The notes: a model not told the origin generated them from the sequence alone. Numbered from the stretch's first letter, positions 17,909-26,363 are shown. The stretch: 64,000 nt of DNA from Sphingomonas crocodyli (GCF_004005865.1 NZ_SACN01000002.1:496001-560000), one strand, 5' to 3'. Made by a program: numbers and translations.

Positions 17909-20278
17909 ATGAGGGCATTTGTCGCCCCGCTTATGGCGGGCATTTCGATTCTGGCCGCGACGCCGGCACTGGCGCAGTCGACCGCATCCGCACCGGCCGC
18001 CGATGAGCAGCCCGAAGGTCTGCAGGACATCGTCGTCACCGCGCAGCGCCGCGAGGAAAATCTGCAGAAGGTGCCGGTCGCCGTCACCGCCGTGACCAAC
18101 GCGCAGCTGAACGACCTGCGCATCACCAGCATCCGCAATCTTTCGGTCATCGCGCCGGGCCTGCAGATCAACACGCAGGGGCGCCAGACCGTCCCCACCG
18201 TCAACATTCGCGGCATCAGTTCGGGCAGCACGATCGTCGCGGTCGATCCGAAGGTCGGCATCTATGTCGACGGCGTCTATATCGGCCGCGTGGTCGGCTC
18301 GGTCTTCGAAGTCGCCGAGCTGGACCGGGTCGAGGTGCTGCGCGGGCCGCAGGGCACCCTGTTCGGCCGCAACGCGACGGGCGGCGCGCTCAGCCTCGTC
18401 ACCGCATCGCCGACGGGCGAGTTCGGGGTGCGCGGCAGCGTGTCCTACGGCAATTATGATGCGAAGCGCGCGAAGATCTCGCTCGATCTGCCGCAGTTCG
18501 GGCCGTTCTCGGTCAAGCTGTCCTATTTGCACGACGATATCCGGGGCGACGTCCGCAACCTGATCGGCGGGCAGAGCTTCGACATTTCGGCCGCGGTGCC
18601 CAAGTTCGGCAAGGTTACGGCGGCCAAGCGGCTGGGCGGCCGCAATGTCGACGGCGCATTGCTCAGCGTGCGCGGCGATTTCGGCGCCGTGACCGCCGAC
18701 TATCGCTTCGACTATACCGACAGCCGCTCGGTCGGCCGCGTGCAGCAGAGCTATGGCGTGCTGCCGGCGGACTCGCTGGGCCGCGTGATCGCGCCGATCA
18801 TCGCGCTCCAGCCGCTCTACGGCGGCATCACCAACATCTCGACCAAGCCGCTCGACGCCGTCGCCAATGCCAGCAGCGTCGATCATATCAAGACGCAGGG
18901 CCACAGCCTGACCCTGAAGGTCGAGGCGACCGACTGGCTCTCGCTCAAGAGCATCACCTCCTACCGTCAGCTCGATCAGTCGCCGTCCAGCTTCGATCTT
19001 GCGGCCTCGGGCGGCCTGCTGTTCAGCCGCGCGCAGTTGCTCGGCCTGCTCACCGGCAATCCGGCGGCGATCACCAATCCGGCGAACCGGCCGGGGCCGA
19101 ACGACCACTTCTTCTCGCTGTTCAACGTCTATGAGAACCACCAGAAGCAGTGGAGCCAGGAGACACAGGCATCGATCAACACCGATGCGTTCAACCTGAT
19201 CGCGGGCGTCTTCTATTTCCACGAACAGAATCCGACGACCAACTTCCTCGCGTCGCTCGCCTCGTTCACCAACAACGTCTTCACGCCGATCTCGCCGGTG
19301 CCGCCGATCACGCGGCTCAGCACCGACAACGATGCCTGGGCGGCTTATGCGCAGGGCACCTGGCATGTGACCGACAGCTTCGATCTGACCGGCGGCCTGC
19401 GCTATTCGCTCGACGACCGGCGCACCAACATCTTCCAGCTTTCGGGCGCGCAGGCGGGCGCGCTGGGCGTCGGCAAGTTCCGCGCGACGTTCGACCGGAT
19501 CAATTGGGCGGGTATCGCGACATGGCGGCCGACCGAGCAGATCACGGCCTATGCCAAGGTCAGCACGGCCTATGTGTCGGGCGGCATCTATGCGGGCGCC
19601 AGCTTCGATCCCGAGGATCTGACGGCTTACGAACTGGGCCTCAAGACCAAGCTGTTCGACAACCGGCTGCGTGCCAATTTCTCGCTCTATCAGAACGACT
19701 ATAAGGATCTGCAGACGCAGATCTTCCAGAACGGCGTGTCGATCATCGCCAATGCCGGCAAGGCGCGGATCAAGGGCGCGGAGGCGGAGATCGAGTTCGT
19801 CCCGGTGCGCGGGCTGACGATCAGCGGCAACATGGCCTATACCGACTTCAAATATAAGCAGTATTTCCTGGGCGGGGTCGATGTCGCGTCGATCGCGCGG
19901 CCGCCCTTCGTCTCCAAATGGACCGGCCGCGCGTCGATCGGTTACAGCGGCGGCGATTTCGGCAACGGTGCGCATCCGATCGTGCGCCTCGATGCCAATT
20001 ATCGCAGCAAGGTGCAGCTCGGCCCGCTCGCGGTGCTCGACACCAATGGACAGCGTGCGGCGGTCGATCAGTTCAACGCCGCCAAGGGCTATTGGCTGCT
20101 CGATGGCCGCATCGGCATCGCCGATCTGCCCGTGAGCGGCGGCACGATCGGCATTTCGGCCTTCGGCGCCAACCTGCTCGACAAGGATTATACGGGCTAT
20201 GGCGCGAACATCGCCCAGCTGGTCCGTGGTGTCGAACGCGGGCGGACCTATGGCGTGGAGGTCGGCTTCAAGTTCTGA
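17909..20278 (+). CDS. TonB-dependent receptor, siderophore/catabolic type
   Basis: A 789-residue outer-membrane transporter with signal peptide (ends ALAQS), the TonB box and plug entry DIVVTAQRREENLQKVPVAV, plug motifs RGISSGSTIV and EVLRGPQGTLFGRNATGGAL, and a barrel ending GVEVGFKF. This subclass is greatly expanded in sphingomonads and imports varied organics as well as siderophores. No Fur-like box is obvious upstream. It is divergent from the amidohydrolase operon with a 241-bp AT-richer gap, and followed by an S9 peptidase gene, so it probably imports the substrate that those enzymes process. Confidence 0.92.
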   Translation: MRAFVAPLMAGISILAATPALAQSTASAPAADEQPEGLQDIVVTAQRREENLQKVPVAVTAVTNAQLNDLRITSIRNLSVIAPGLQINTQGRQTVPTVNIRGISSGSTIVAVDPKVGIYVDGVYIGRVVGSVFEVAELDRVEVLRGPQGTLFGRNATGGALSLVTASPTGEFGVRGSVSYGNYDAKRAKISLDLPQFGPFSVKLSYLHDDIRGDVRNLIGGQSFDISAAVPKFGKVTAAKRLGGRNVDGALLSVRGDFGAVTADYRFDYTDSRSVGRVQQSYGVLPADSLGRVIAPIIALQPLYGGITNISTKPLDAVANASSVDHIKTQGHSLTLKVEATDWLSLKSITSYRQLDQSPSSFDLAASGGLLFSRAQLLGLLTGNPAAITNPANRPGPNDHFFSLFNVYENHQKQWSQETQASINTDAFNLIAGVFYFHEQNPTTNFLASLASFTNNVFTPISPVPPITRLSTDNDAWAAYAQGTWHVTDSFDLTGGLRYSLDDRRTNIFQLSGAQAGALGVGKFRATFDRINWAGIATWRPTEQITAYAKVSTAYVSGGIYAGASFDPEDLTAYELGLKTKLFDNRLRANFSLYQNDYKDLQTQIFQNGVSIIANAGKARIKGAEAEIEFVPVRGLTISGNMAYTDFKYKQYFLGGVDVASIARPPFVSKWTGRASIGYSGGDFGNGAHPIVRLDANYRSKVQLGPLAVLDTNGQRAAVDQFNAAKGYWLLDGRIGIADLPVSGGTIGISAFGANLLDKDYTGYGANIAQLVRGVERGRTYGVEVGFKF

Positions 20279-20285
20279 TGATAGG

Positions 20286-20319
20286 GGCCGATCCTCCCTC
20301 TAGCGGGGGAGGATCGGCC
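20286..20319 (+). terminator. Strong hairpin after the TonB receptor
   Basis: A perfect 13-bp stem (GGCCGATCCTCCC with GGGAGGATCGGCC, 20286-20298 and 20307-20319) with an 8-nt loop directly after the receptor stop. There is no good T-run, so it may act as a weak or Rho-aided terminator, or as a 3' stabiliser before the S9 peptidase gene. Confidence 0.6.
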
Positions 20320-20366
20320 TCCATATAGTCCGCGCAAAGCCTTCAAATGAAAGGGCAAGCGCTCCT

Positions 20367-22412
20367 ATGAAATCCCGGCTCCTTCTCGCCCTCTTGCTGG
20401 GCACCGCCGCCCTCGCGCCCGCCGTCGCCGCTGATGGCCCCGAACGCGCCTTCACCGGCGGGGATCTGTTCAGCCTGGAAGGCGCGACGCATCCCGAGAT
20501 CAGCCCCGACGGCACCCAGATCGCCTATGTCCGCCAGTCTGCCGACATCATGACCGATCAGATGCGGCCGAGCCTCTGGCTGGTCGACGTCAAGACCGGG
20601 CGGCAGCGCCCGCTGGTCGCCGGTGGGGGTTCGGCCGCATCGCCGCGCTGGTCGCCCGACGGCAAGCGGCTGGCCTATGTCGCGAGCAATGGCGATGGCC
20701 CGCCGCAGCTTCATGTCCTGTGGATCGACAGCGGCGCGACCGCGAAGGTGACGGGCCTGCCGCAGAGCCCCGGTGCGCTCGCCTGGTCGCCCGACGGCCG
20801 ATCGATCGCCTATCTGATGCGCGTGCCGGGCGAGGGGCTGAAGCTGGGCAAGGCGCCCGACAAGCCCGAGGGCGCGAAGTGGGCCGAGCCGCTCGAGATC
20901 ATCGATCGCGTCACCTATCGCAGCGACGATGGCGGCTATGTGAAGCCCGGCTATCGCCACATCTTCGTCGTGCCCGCCGATGGCGGCAGCCCGCGCCAGC
21001 TGACCTTCGGCGACGTCAATGATGGCGGCCCGTTGTCGTGGACGCCCGACAGCCGCACGATCCTGTTCAGCGCGAACCGCAGCCCCGATTGGGAGCGCGA
21101 GGCAGCGAACAGCGACATCTTCACCCTCGATGTCGCCACCGGCGCGCTCAAGCAGATCACCGATCGCAAGGGGCCGGACGAGGAGCCGCTGGTCTCGCCC
21201 GACGGCCGCTATATCGCCTATCTCGGCTTCGACGATCACAATCGCAGCTATGAAAATGCGCAGCTCTATGTCGCCGATATCGACGGCAGCGGTGCGCGGT
21301 CGCTGACCGCCAAGCTCGATCGCAGCATCAATGAGATGCAGTGGGCGGGCAACGGGACGTTGGTCGTCTCCTATGACGATCACGGCCTGCGCAAGATCGC
21401 GCGCATCGGCCTCGACGGCACGGTGCGGCCGGTGGTCGACGATGTCGTGCCGGGCGAGGATTTCGATCGGCCCTATACGGGCGGCAGCTTCTCGGTCTCG
21501 GATGGCGGGACGATCGCCTATACGGGCGGCGGCGCGCTGCGTCCGGCCGACGTGAAGGTGGTGGCCGGCGGCGGATCGCGCCAGCTGACCCAGCTCAATC
21601 AGGGCTGGATGGCGGCCAAGGCGATGGCGCCCGTCACGAAGCTGCCGGTGACGGCGCCCGATGGCCGCGCGATCGACGCGTGGCTGGTGACGCCGGCGAC
21701 GCGCCAGCCGGGGCAGCGCGTGCCGCTGATCCTCGAAATCCACGGCGGGCCGAACGCGGCCTATGCGCCGACCTTTTCGACCGACGATCAGCTGTACGCC
21801 GCGCATGGCTATGCCGTGCTTTACGTCAATCCGCGCGGCAGCACGTCCTATGGCGAGCAGTTCGCGAACCTGATCGACCGCGCCTATCCAGGCACCGACT
21901 ATGACGACCTGATGGCCGCGGTCGACGCCGCGATCGCGCAAGGGACGGCCGATCCGAACAATCTGTTCGTCACCGGCGGATCGGGCGGCGGCGTGCTGAC
22001 GTCGTGGATCGTCGGCAAGACCAACCGCTTCAAGGCGGCGGCGACGCAGAAGCCGGTGATCAACTGGACCAGCGAGGCGCTGACGATGGACGGCACCACC
22101 TTCACCTCGCGTTACTGGTTCGACAAGAAGCCGTGGGAAGATCCCATGTCCTATTGGAACCGCTCGCCGCTCAGCCTTGTCGGCAACGTCTCGACGCCGA
22201 CCCTCGTCGTCGTCGGCAGCCAGGATTACCGGACCCCGGTGAGCGAGTCCGAGCAATATTATGCCGCGCTCCAGATCCGCGGCGTGCCGACGGCGCTGGT
22301 CAAGGTGCCGGGGGCGAACCACCACCTGCTCGCCGGGCGTCCGTCGCAATCGGCGGCGAAGGCGGCGGCGATCCTCGCCTGGTTCGATAAGTATCGGGCA
22401 AAGCCGAACTAA
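20367..22412 (+). CDS. S9-family prolyl oligopeptidase / acylaminoacyl peptidase-like protein
   Basis: A 681-residue secreted serine peptidase. The signal peptide ends near AVAADG. An N-terminal beta-propeller (repeated SPDG and WSPDGKRLAYV motifs, about residues 40-400) precedes an alpha/beta-hydrolase domain with nucleophile GGSGGG, Asp in SQDYRTP and His in PGANHHLL. Such enzymes release dipeptides or N-acyl amino acids from short peptides. It lies 88 bp downstream of the TonB receptor, and the receptor/peptidase pairing is common in sphingomonads. With the amidohydrolase this suggests uptake and hydrolysis of peptide-like or N-acylated compounds. Confidence 0.9.
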   Translation: MKSRLLLALLLGTAALAPAVAADGPERAFTGGDLFSLEGATHPEISPDGTQIAYVRQSADIMTDQMRPSLWLVDVKTGRQRPLVAGGGSAASPRWSPDGKRLAYVASNGDGPPQLHVLWIDSGATAKVTGLPQSPGALAWSPDGRSIAYLMRVPGEGLKLGKAPDKPEGAKWAEPLEIIDRVTYRSDDGGYVKPGYRHIFVVPADGGSPRQLTFGDVNDGGPLSWTPDSRTILFSANRSPDWEREAANSDIFTLDVATGALKQITDRKGPDEEPLVSPDGRYIAYLGFDDHNRSYENAQLYVADIDGSGARSLTAKLDRSINEMQWAGNGTLVVSYDDHGLRKIARIGLDGTVRPVVDDVVPGEDFDRPYTGGSFSVSDGGTIAYTGGGALRPADVKVVAGGGSRQLTQLNQGWMAAKAMAPVTKLPVTAPDGRAIDAWLVTPATRQPGQRVPLILEIHGGPNAAYAPTFSTDDQLYAAHGYAVLYVNPRGSTSYGEQFANLIDRAYPGTDYDDLMAAVDAAIAQGTADPNNLFVTGGSGGGVLTSWIVGKTNRFKAAATQKPVINWTSEALTMDGTTFTSRYWFDKKPWEDPMSYWNRSPLSLVGNVSTPTLVVVGSQDYRTPVSESEQYYAALQIRGVPTALVKVPGANHHLLAGRPSQSAAKAAAILAWFDKYRAKPN

Positions 22413-22520
22413 AGTTGAGCTTGTCCTGCCTTGGCGCGGCGTGGCCTTGCGCTGCGCCAAGCTGGCCATTGTCGGGATGGCGTTCAGCCCCTAAATGACG
22501 GGCTTCCGAGGAGAATCGAA

Positions 22521-22775
22521 ATGGGTGGTTTGAGCATCTGGCACTGGCTGGTCGTGGGCGTGATCGTCATGCTCCTGTTCGGCAAGGGCCGTTTCTCCGA
22601 TATGATGGGCGATGTCGCCAAGGGCATCAAAAGCTTCAAGAAGGGCATGTCCGAAGAGGATGAGCCCCAGCAGCAGGCCCAGCGTCCGGCCCCGCGCCTG
22701 CAGCAGCAGCCGCCGTTGGAGCCCAATCAGGATCAGAAGCTGCAGCCGATGCAGGACGATCGCCCGCATAGCTGA
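22521..22775 (+). CDS. tatA: Twin-arginine translocase subunit TatA
   Basis: An 84-residue TatA: one N-terminal membrane helix ([16 protein letters not shown]), the hinge FGKGR, the amphipathic helix ([18 protein letters not shown]) and an acidic/Gln-Pro-rich tail. TatA oligomers form the passage for folded proteins. ATG 22521 follows a GAGGAGA site. First gene of tatABC. A Tat substrate is encoded here too (CopA). Confidence 0.95.
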   Translation: MGGLSIWHWLVVGVIVMLLFGKGRFSDMMGDVAKGIKSFKKGMSEEDEPQQQAQRPAPRLQQQPPLEPNQDQKLQPMQDDRPHS

Positions 22776-22804
22776 TCTGACGGGGTAACCGGGGCAAAGC
22801 CGCG

Positions 22805-23200
22805 ATGTTCGACATCGCACCGACCGAATTGCTGCTCGTGGCCGTCGTCGCGCTCGTCGTGATCGGCCCGAAGGATCTGCCGCGCGCGATGCGCTTCGTC
22901 GGCCAGTGGGTCGCCAAGGCGCGTGGCGTCGCGCGCCATTTCCGATCCGGCATCGACGAAATGATCCGTCAGGCCGAACTGGAGGAAATGGAAAAGAAGT
23001 GGGCGGCGGAAAATGAGCGGATCATGCGCGAGCATCCCGCCCAGCCGTCCACGGACTATGTCGCGCCCGATCCCGTCGACAATGACGGGCAGATGCTGCC
23101 GATCGGCCATGTAAGTGACGTGCGGCCCGACGGCTCCGTCGAACAGATCGAACCCGCCGAAGCGTCGCATCCCGATCCGAAGACGACCCCGCTGCCATGA
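22805..23200 (+). CDS. tatB: Twin-arginine translocase subunit TatB
   Basis: A 131-residue TatB: N-terminal helix MFDIAPTELLLVAVVALVVIG with the typical MFDI start and GPKDLPRAMR hinge, then a long amphipathic helix (residues 28-75) and an acidic, Pro-rich tail. TatB pairs with TatC to recognise twin-arginine signals. The stop overlaps tatC by 4 bp (ATGA). Confidence 0.95.
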   Translation: MFDIAPTELLLVAVVALVVIGPKDLPRAMRFVGQWVAKARGVARHFRSGIDEMIRQAELEEMEKKWAAENERIMREHPAQPSTDYVAPDPVDNDGQMLPIGHVSDVRPDGSVEQIEPAEASHPDPKTTPLP

Positions 23201-23955
23201 ACGATATCGACGAGAGCAAGGCGCCCTTGCTCGATCATCTGCTGGAATTGCGCCGTCGCCTGCTGATCGCGGTCGGCGCGCTGGCGGTCTGTTTCGGCGT
23301 CTGCCTCTATTTCGCGCGGCCGATCTTCGCCTTCCTGGTCCAGCCGCTGCTGCGCGCGGGGCAGGGCAAGCTGATCTACACCCAGATTTTCGAGGCCTTC
23401 TTCGTCGAGATCAAGGTCGCCTTCTTCGCGGCGATGATGCTGGCTTTCCCCGTGATCGCCAACCAGCTGTGGCAGTTCGTGGCGCCGGGCCTCTACAAGA
23501 ATGAGAAGCGCGCGCTGCTGCCCTTCCTGTTCGCGACGCCGATCTTGTTCCTGACGGGGGCGGCGCTGGCTTATTATGTCGCGATCCCGGTCGCGCTCCA
23601 TTTCCTCCTGGGGTTCCAGGGCAATCTGGGCGGCGTGCAGCAGGAGGCATTGCCGGCCGTCGGCAACTACCTCTCCTTCGTCATGCAGTTCCTGTTCGGC
23701 TTCGGCCTGTCCTTCCTGCTGCCGGTGGTGCTGATGTTGCTGGAGCGGGCGGGGATCGTGACGCGCGCGCAGCTTGTCGGCGCGCGGCGCTATGCGATCG
23801 TCGGGGCCTTTGCGATCGCGGCGGTGCTGACCCCGCCCGATATCGGATCGCAGCTGCTGCTCGCGATCCCGCTGGTCATTCTCTACGAACTCGCGCTCAT
23901 CGGCATCTGGTTCACCGAACGGGGTCGTAAAAAGGAAACGCCCGAGACGGTGTGA
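23197..23955 (+). CDS. tatC: Twin-arginine translocase subunit TatC
   Basis: A 252-residue TatC with six membrane helices. Family landmarks: LLDHLLELRRRLLIAVGAL at the N-terminus (the signal-recognition site with conserved Glu), FVEIKVAFFAAMMLAFP, FLLPVVLMLLERAGIV and the ALTPPDIGSQLLLAIPL-type region (here AVLTPPDIGSQ). Overlaps tatB by 4 bp. Last gene of the operon, followed by a hairpin and T-run. Confidence 0.95.
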   Translation: MNDIDESKAPLLDHLLELRRRLLIAVGALAVCFGVCLYFARPIFAFLVQPLLRAGQGKLIYTQIFEAFFVEIKVAFFAAMMLAFPVIANQLWQFVAPGLYKNEKRALLPFLFATPILFLTGAALAYYVAIPVALHFLLGFQGNLGGVQQEALPAVGNYLSFVMQFLFGFGLSFLLPVVLMLLERAGIVTRAQLVGARRYAIVGAFAIAAVLTPPDIGSQLLLAIPLVILYELALIGIWFTERGRKKETPETV

Positions 23956-23974
23956 ACCGCCCCGGGCGCCTTTT
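23939..23974 (+). terminator. Probable terminator of tatABC
   Basis: CGCCCG (23939-23944) pairs with CGGGCG (23963-23968) and is followed by CC and TTTT (23971-23974). The stem overlaps the end of tatC. The loop is rather large, so the call is moderate. Confidence 0.5.
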
Positions 23975-24015
23975 CGAGCATGCGGGTGCTTTGCCCGCTT
24001 GCCTCTCCTAGTTGA

Positions 24016-24153
24016 TTATTTGGCGCCGTCGGCGGCGTTCGAAACCGCCTTGCCGGCCGACGAAACGTCCTTGCCGGCGCCTTCGACGGTGTTGCACGCA
24101 GCGGCGAGCAGGGTTGCCGAGAGCAGGGCGGCTGCGGCGATACGCTTGATCAT
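24016..24153 (-). CDS. Entericidin EcnA/B-family lipoprotein
   Basis: A 45-residue lipoprotein. The signal peptide MIKRIAAAALLSATLLAAAC carries a lipobox-like end with Cys20, followed by NTVEGAGKDVSSAGKAVSNAA, which is the entericidin signature (CNTVxGxGkDv...G.ai...A). Entericidins are small membrane lipoproteins; in alphaproteobacteria they are frequently under general-stress control. AGGAGG lies just upstream of the ATG. There is only one copy here, no antidote gene. Upstream lie a weak EcfG-like promoter (24207-24231), two hairpins and a perfect EcfG promoter (24375-24399). Confidence 0.88.
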   Translation of the reverse strand: MIKRIAAAALLSATLLAAACNTVEGAGKDVSSAGKAVSNAADGAK

Positions 24154-24206
24154 GACGGTCCTCCTGAAACTTTCTCCTCCGCTCACCGGCGGAGGTCAGG
24201 CAGAAT

Positions 24207-24231
24207 AATGCCTATGTCACCAGCTTGTTCC
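24207..24231 (-). promoter_or_regulatory. Possible EcfG-like promoter for the entericidin gene
   Basis: On the minus strand GGAAC (24227-24231), 16 bp, then CATT (24207-24210); the -10 differs from CGTT at one base. The GGAAC sits in a perfect 7-bp hairpin (CAGCTTG/CAAGCTG, 24221-24238). A start near 24200 would leave a leader of about 47 nt before the ATG. Confidence 0.4.
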
Positions 24232-24280
24232 CAAGCTGTAATGAATTGATTTGGAAAGATTATCTGCCCCGGAATGTATT

Positions 24281-24368
24281 GGGCCCGGCGCGTCGGGGGG
24301 GGGAGACGCTGCCGGGCCCGGTTATTGTGGATAGCGGGAGCGGGGGGGGCAAAGCATCGCTATCCGAA
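24281..24368 (-). ncRNA. Candidate EcfG-driven small RNA or leader with two C-loop hairpins
   Basis: Read on the minus strand, the RNA expected from the EcfG promoter at 24375-24399 begins within a few bases of a perfect 8-bp stem, GGATAGCG/CGCTATCC (24358-24365 with 24329-24336), whose 21-nt loop holds eight consecutive C. Nine bases later a second hairpin follows: GGGCCCGGC/GCCGGGCCC (24311-24319 with 24281-24289), continued by GCGTC/GACGC after one bulged A, with a loop of T plus nine C. No open reading frame is sensible across it. The C-tracts could pair with G-rich ribosome-binding sites. No clear U-run follows, so it could instead be part of a long leader of the entericidin gene. The RNA is inferred, not known. 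Confidence 0.45.
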
Positions 24369-24374
24369 GTGTTG

Positions 24375-24399
24375 AACGGCCTACCCGACTATAGGTTCC
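24375..24399 (-). promoter_or_regulatory. Perfect EcfG-type promoter
   Basis: Minus strand: GGAAC (24395-24399), exactly 16 bp, CGTT (24375-24378), the consensus recognised by the general stress sigma factor EcfG of alphaproteobacteria. The next start codon in its direction is 222 bp away (entericidin gene), with two stable hairpins in between. Confidence 0.75.
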
Positions 24400-24450
24400 G
24401 TTCGCCGCCAAAAGATTTTGCAATTTCCTAGGAAAAAACGCCGCTCGTCG

Positions 24451-25983
24451 TCAGGCGGGCATGATCGGGATGGTGATCGCGAAGCGGCCGGCGCGCGTAT
24501 CCTGTTCCAAGGGGGAGCGCAGCTGGCGGGCGAGGCCGGTGATGACGCGTTCGAACCGTTCGAAGGCGGGCGAGCTTTCGACCGCATCTTCGGGCAGCGC
24601 CAGCGTCTCGATCCGCAGCAGCGCGCGTTCGGGCGTGTCGGTCGCCTCCAGCGAGATCAGGATCGATCCCTTGGGGTTGCAGAACATCATCAGCTCGACG
24701 ACTTCGGTGATCAGGAAGGCGACCGGCGCGGCGACATCCTGCCCCACATTGGCGCTGATCATGTTGAGCGCGATCGGCATGCCCGATGCGGCGGGCGGCG
24801 CGGAGGCGCGCAGGTTCGACGCCAGTTCACCCGCCAGCGCGCGCATCGCCACGCCGCGATTCTCCTCAAGCTCGGCGAAATGGTTGCGGTGGACGACCGC
24901 GAGCGCGTCGACGCGGCGTTGGATCGCCGCATAGGCGTCGTGCGCGGCCGGATCGCTCGCCCCGCGCGCGTGCAGGTTGATCAGGCTGGAGATGACCTGA
25001 AGGTTGTTCTTCACCCGGTGATGGACCTCGCGGGTCAGCTTCACCTGGGTCTTCAGACCCTCCTGCAATTCCTCCTCATGCGCGATGATCTGGCTGGAGA
25101 CCTTCGCGAAGCTTTCGGCCAGTTCGCGGATTTCGTGCGCGGGGGTGTTGAGGCGCGGCAGGACGAGCGGGCCGTGGCCCAGTTCGTAGGAATCGATCGC
25201 CGATTGCAGCTTGAGCATCGGATAGATCAGCACCTGATTGACGATCAGCCAGCCGGTGAAGGCGGCCGCGAGCCACATCAGGATTGGAATCGCGACCAGC
25301 AGCGTGTTGCGCGCGCCAACGGCGTCGGGCTCGAACCATGCCTGCAGCAGCACGCCTGTATCGCCGATCGGCACAGTCCGCGCGATCGATCCGGCGCCAT
25401 TGTCGCGCAGCATCAGCGAACGCCCGGCCTGAAACAAAGCGAGGCGGGTCAGCTTCATGCCGGGTTCGTCGGCGATCTGGACCGGGATTTCGGAAACGGG
25501 CAGCTCGGTTTCGGCGATCAGCGAATGATCGGGCCGCGCGACCGTGACGCGCAGCAGCTTGCGCGCGTCGTCGATCCGCACCGCCTGATCCACTCCGGCG
25601 GGCAGGCTGCCTTCGGTCACGCGCGGGCCGGGCGTCTGGCACCGGCGCACGCCATTGCCGTCGAACATCGCGATCGCCGGGCCGGGATTGTCGGGACGAA
25701 CCTTGCTGATCAGCGCGCGGCAGATATCGGCCGCGTCGCGGGCGTTGGCGAGGGGGAGGCGCATCGCGCCGATCCGGCCATCGATCGCGCTGTCGACTTG
25801 GGCTGCATAGACCGCCGTCGTCATCTGCGCGGCCGTCAGCCGCTGCTGCTTGTTGGCGCGCGCGGTATCCAGCGATGTGAGAAGTGCGATCAGGCCCAGC
25901 GGCAACAAGGCCGCCGAAAGGATCAGCAGCATTTTGGTGCCGGTCGACAGCCTGGCCGCCAGGATGCGAACCGACCGCGCCAT
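24451..25983 (-). CDS. PhyP-like HisKA_2 sensor protein with degenerate ATPase domain
   Basis: A 510-residue membrane protein. TM1 at about residues 18-38, a periplasmic domain to about 227, TM2 at about 228-250, a HAMP-like linker, then the dimerisation domain of the HWE/HisKA_2 class with an intact HRxxN motif (H322 in VHHRVKNNLQVISSL). The C-terminal ATPase-like domain lacks the usual N-box Asn (LITEVVELMMF) and no DxGxG G1 box is visible. This suits a protein acting mainly as a PhyR phosphatase, as described for PhyP of Sphingomonas. It is in the same direction as nepR, 64 bp downstream of it, next to phyR and ecfG. Confidence 0.82.
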   Translation of the reverse strand: MARSVRILAARLSTGTKMLLILSAALLPLGLIALLTSLDTARANKQQRLTAAQMTTAVYAAQVDSAIDGRIGAMRLPLANARDAADICRALISKVRPDNPGPAIAMFDGNGVRRCQTPGPRVTEGSLPAGVDQAVRIDDARKLLRVTVARPDHSLIAETELPVSEIPVQIADEPGMKLTRLALFQAGRSLMLRDNGAGSIARTVPIGDTGVLLQAWFEPDAVGARNTLLVAIPILMWLAAAFTGWLIVNQVLIYPMLKLQSAIDSYELGHGPLVLPRLNTPAHEIRELAESFAKVSSQIIAHEEELQEGLKTQVKLTREVHHRVKNNLQVISSLINLHARGASDPAAHDAYAAIQRRVDALAVVHRNHFAELEENRGVAMRALAGELASNLRASAPPAASGMPIALNMISANVGQDVAAPVAFLITEVVELMMFCNPKGSILISLEATDTPERALLRIETLALPEDAVESSPAFERFERVITGLARQLRSPLEQDTRAGRFAITIPIMPA

Positions 25984-26047
25984 CAGGACGTACCGAAACA
26001 GTCCCCGCGCGAGCGCGGTATCGATGCAGGCGTCGCAGCCGGCACCG

Positions 26048-26251
26048 TCAGTCCAGCTTGCTCAGCAGATCCAGGAATTCGTCGGGGATCTTTTCATTGA
26101 CGGTCTCGGTGTAAACCGAGCGCAGCGCATTGCCGACGCCGCCATCACGGGCGCCGTCGCGCTTCTTGCGCGCGGGCTTGGGCGTGCTCGCTTTCGGTTC
26201 GCCCCCAATCTGGTCGTCGGTAGGCTCCAAGCGGCCAGCACCCCTGATCAT
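26048..26251 (-). CDS. nepR: Anti-sigma factor NepR
   Basis: A 67-residue small protein with the NepR core: VGNALRSVYTETVNEKIP followed by DEFLDLLSKLD, forming the two helices that clamp EcfG or PhyR. The N-terminal half is basic and disordered. It is divergent from phyR. The start is uncertain: ATG 26251 is used; GTG 26266 or TTG 26293 would add 5 or 14 residues. NepR binds EcfG until phosphorylated PhyR competes it away. Two EcfG-like promoter matches lie upstream, fitting autoregulation. Confidence 0.9.
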   Translation of the reverse strand: MIRGAGRLEPTDDQIGGEPKASTPKPARKKRDGARDGGVGNALRSVYTETVNEKIPDEFLDLLSKLD

Positions 26252-26363
26252 CGTTTCTTCGTCCACGCCAAACCCCGCGGGCTTTACGGCCAATGGCCAG
26301 CCCTGTCATGATCGTTGCGGACGCTTAATGGTTGATGCCATAAAATGCACACCGCGGTCAGGA

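Noticed and set aside
24225..24431. 68-residue plus-strand frame across the hairpin region
   Set aside because: Runs through poly-G and hairpin stems, without a ribosome site or family likeness.
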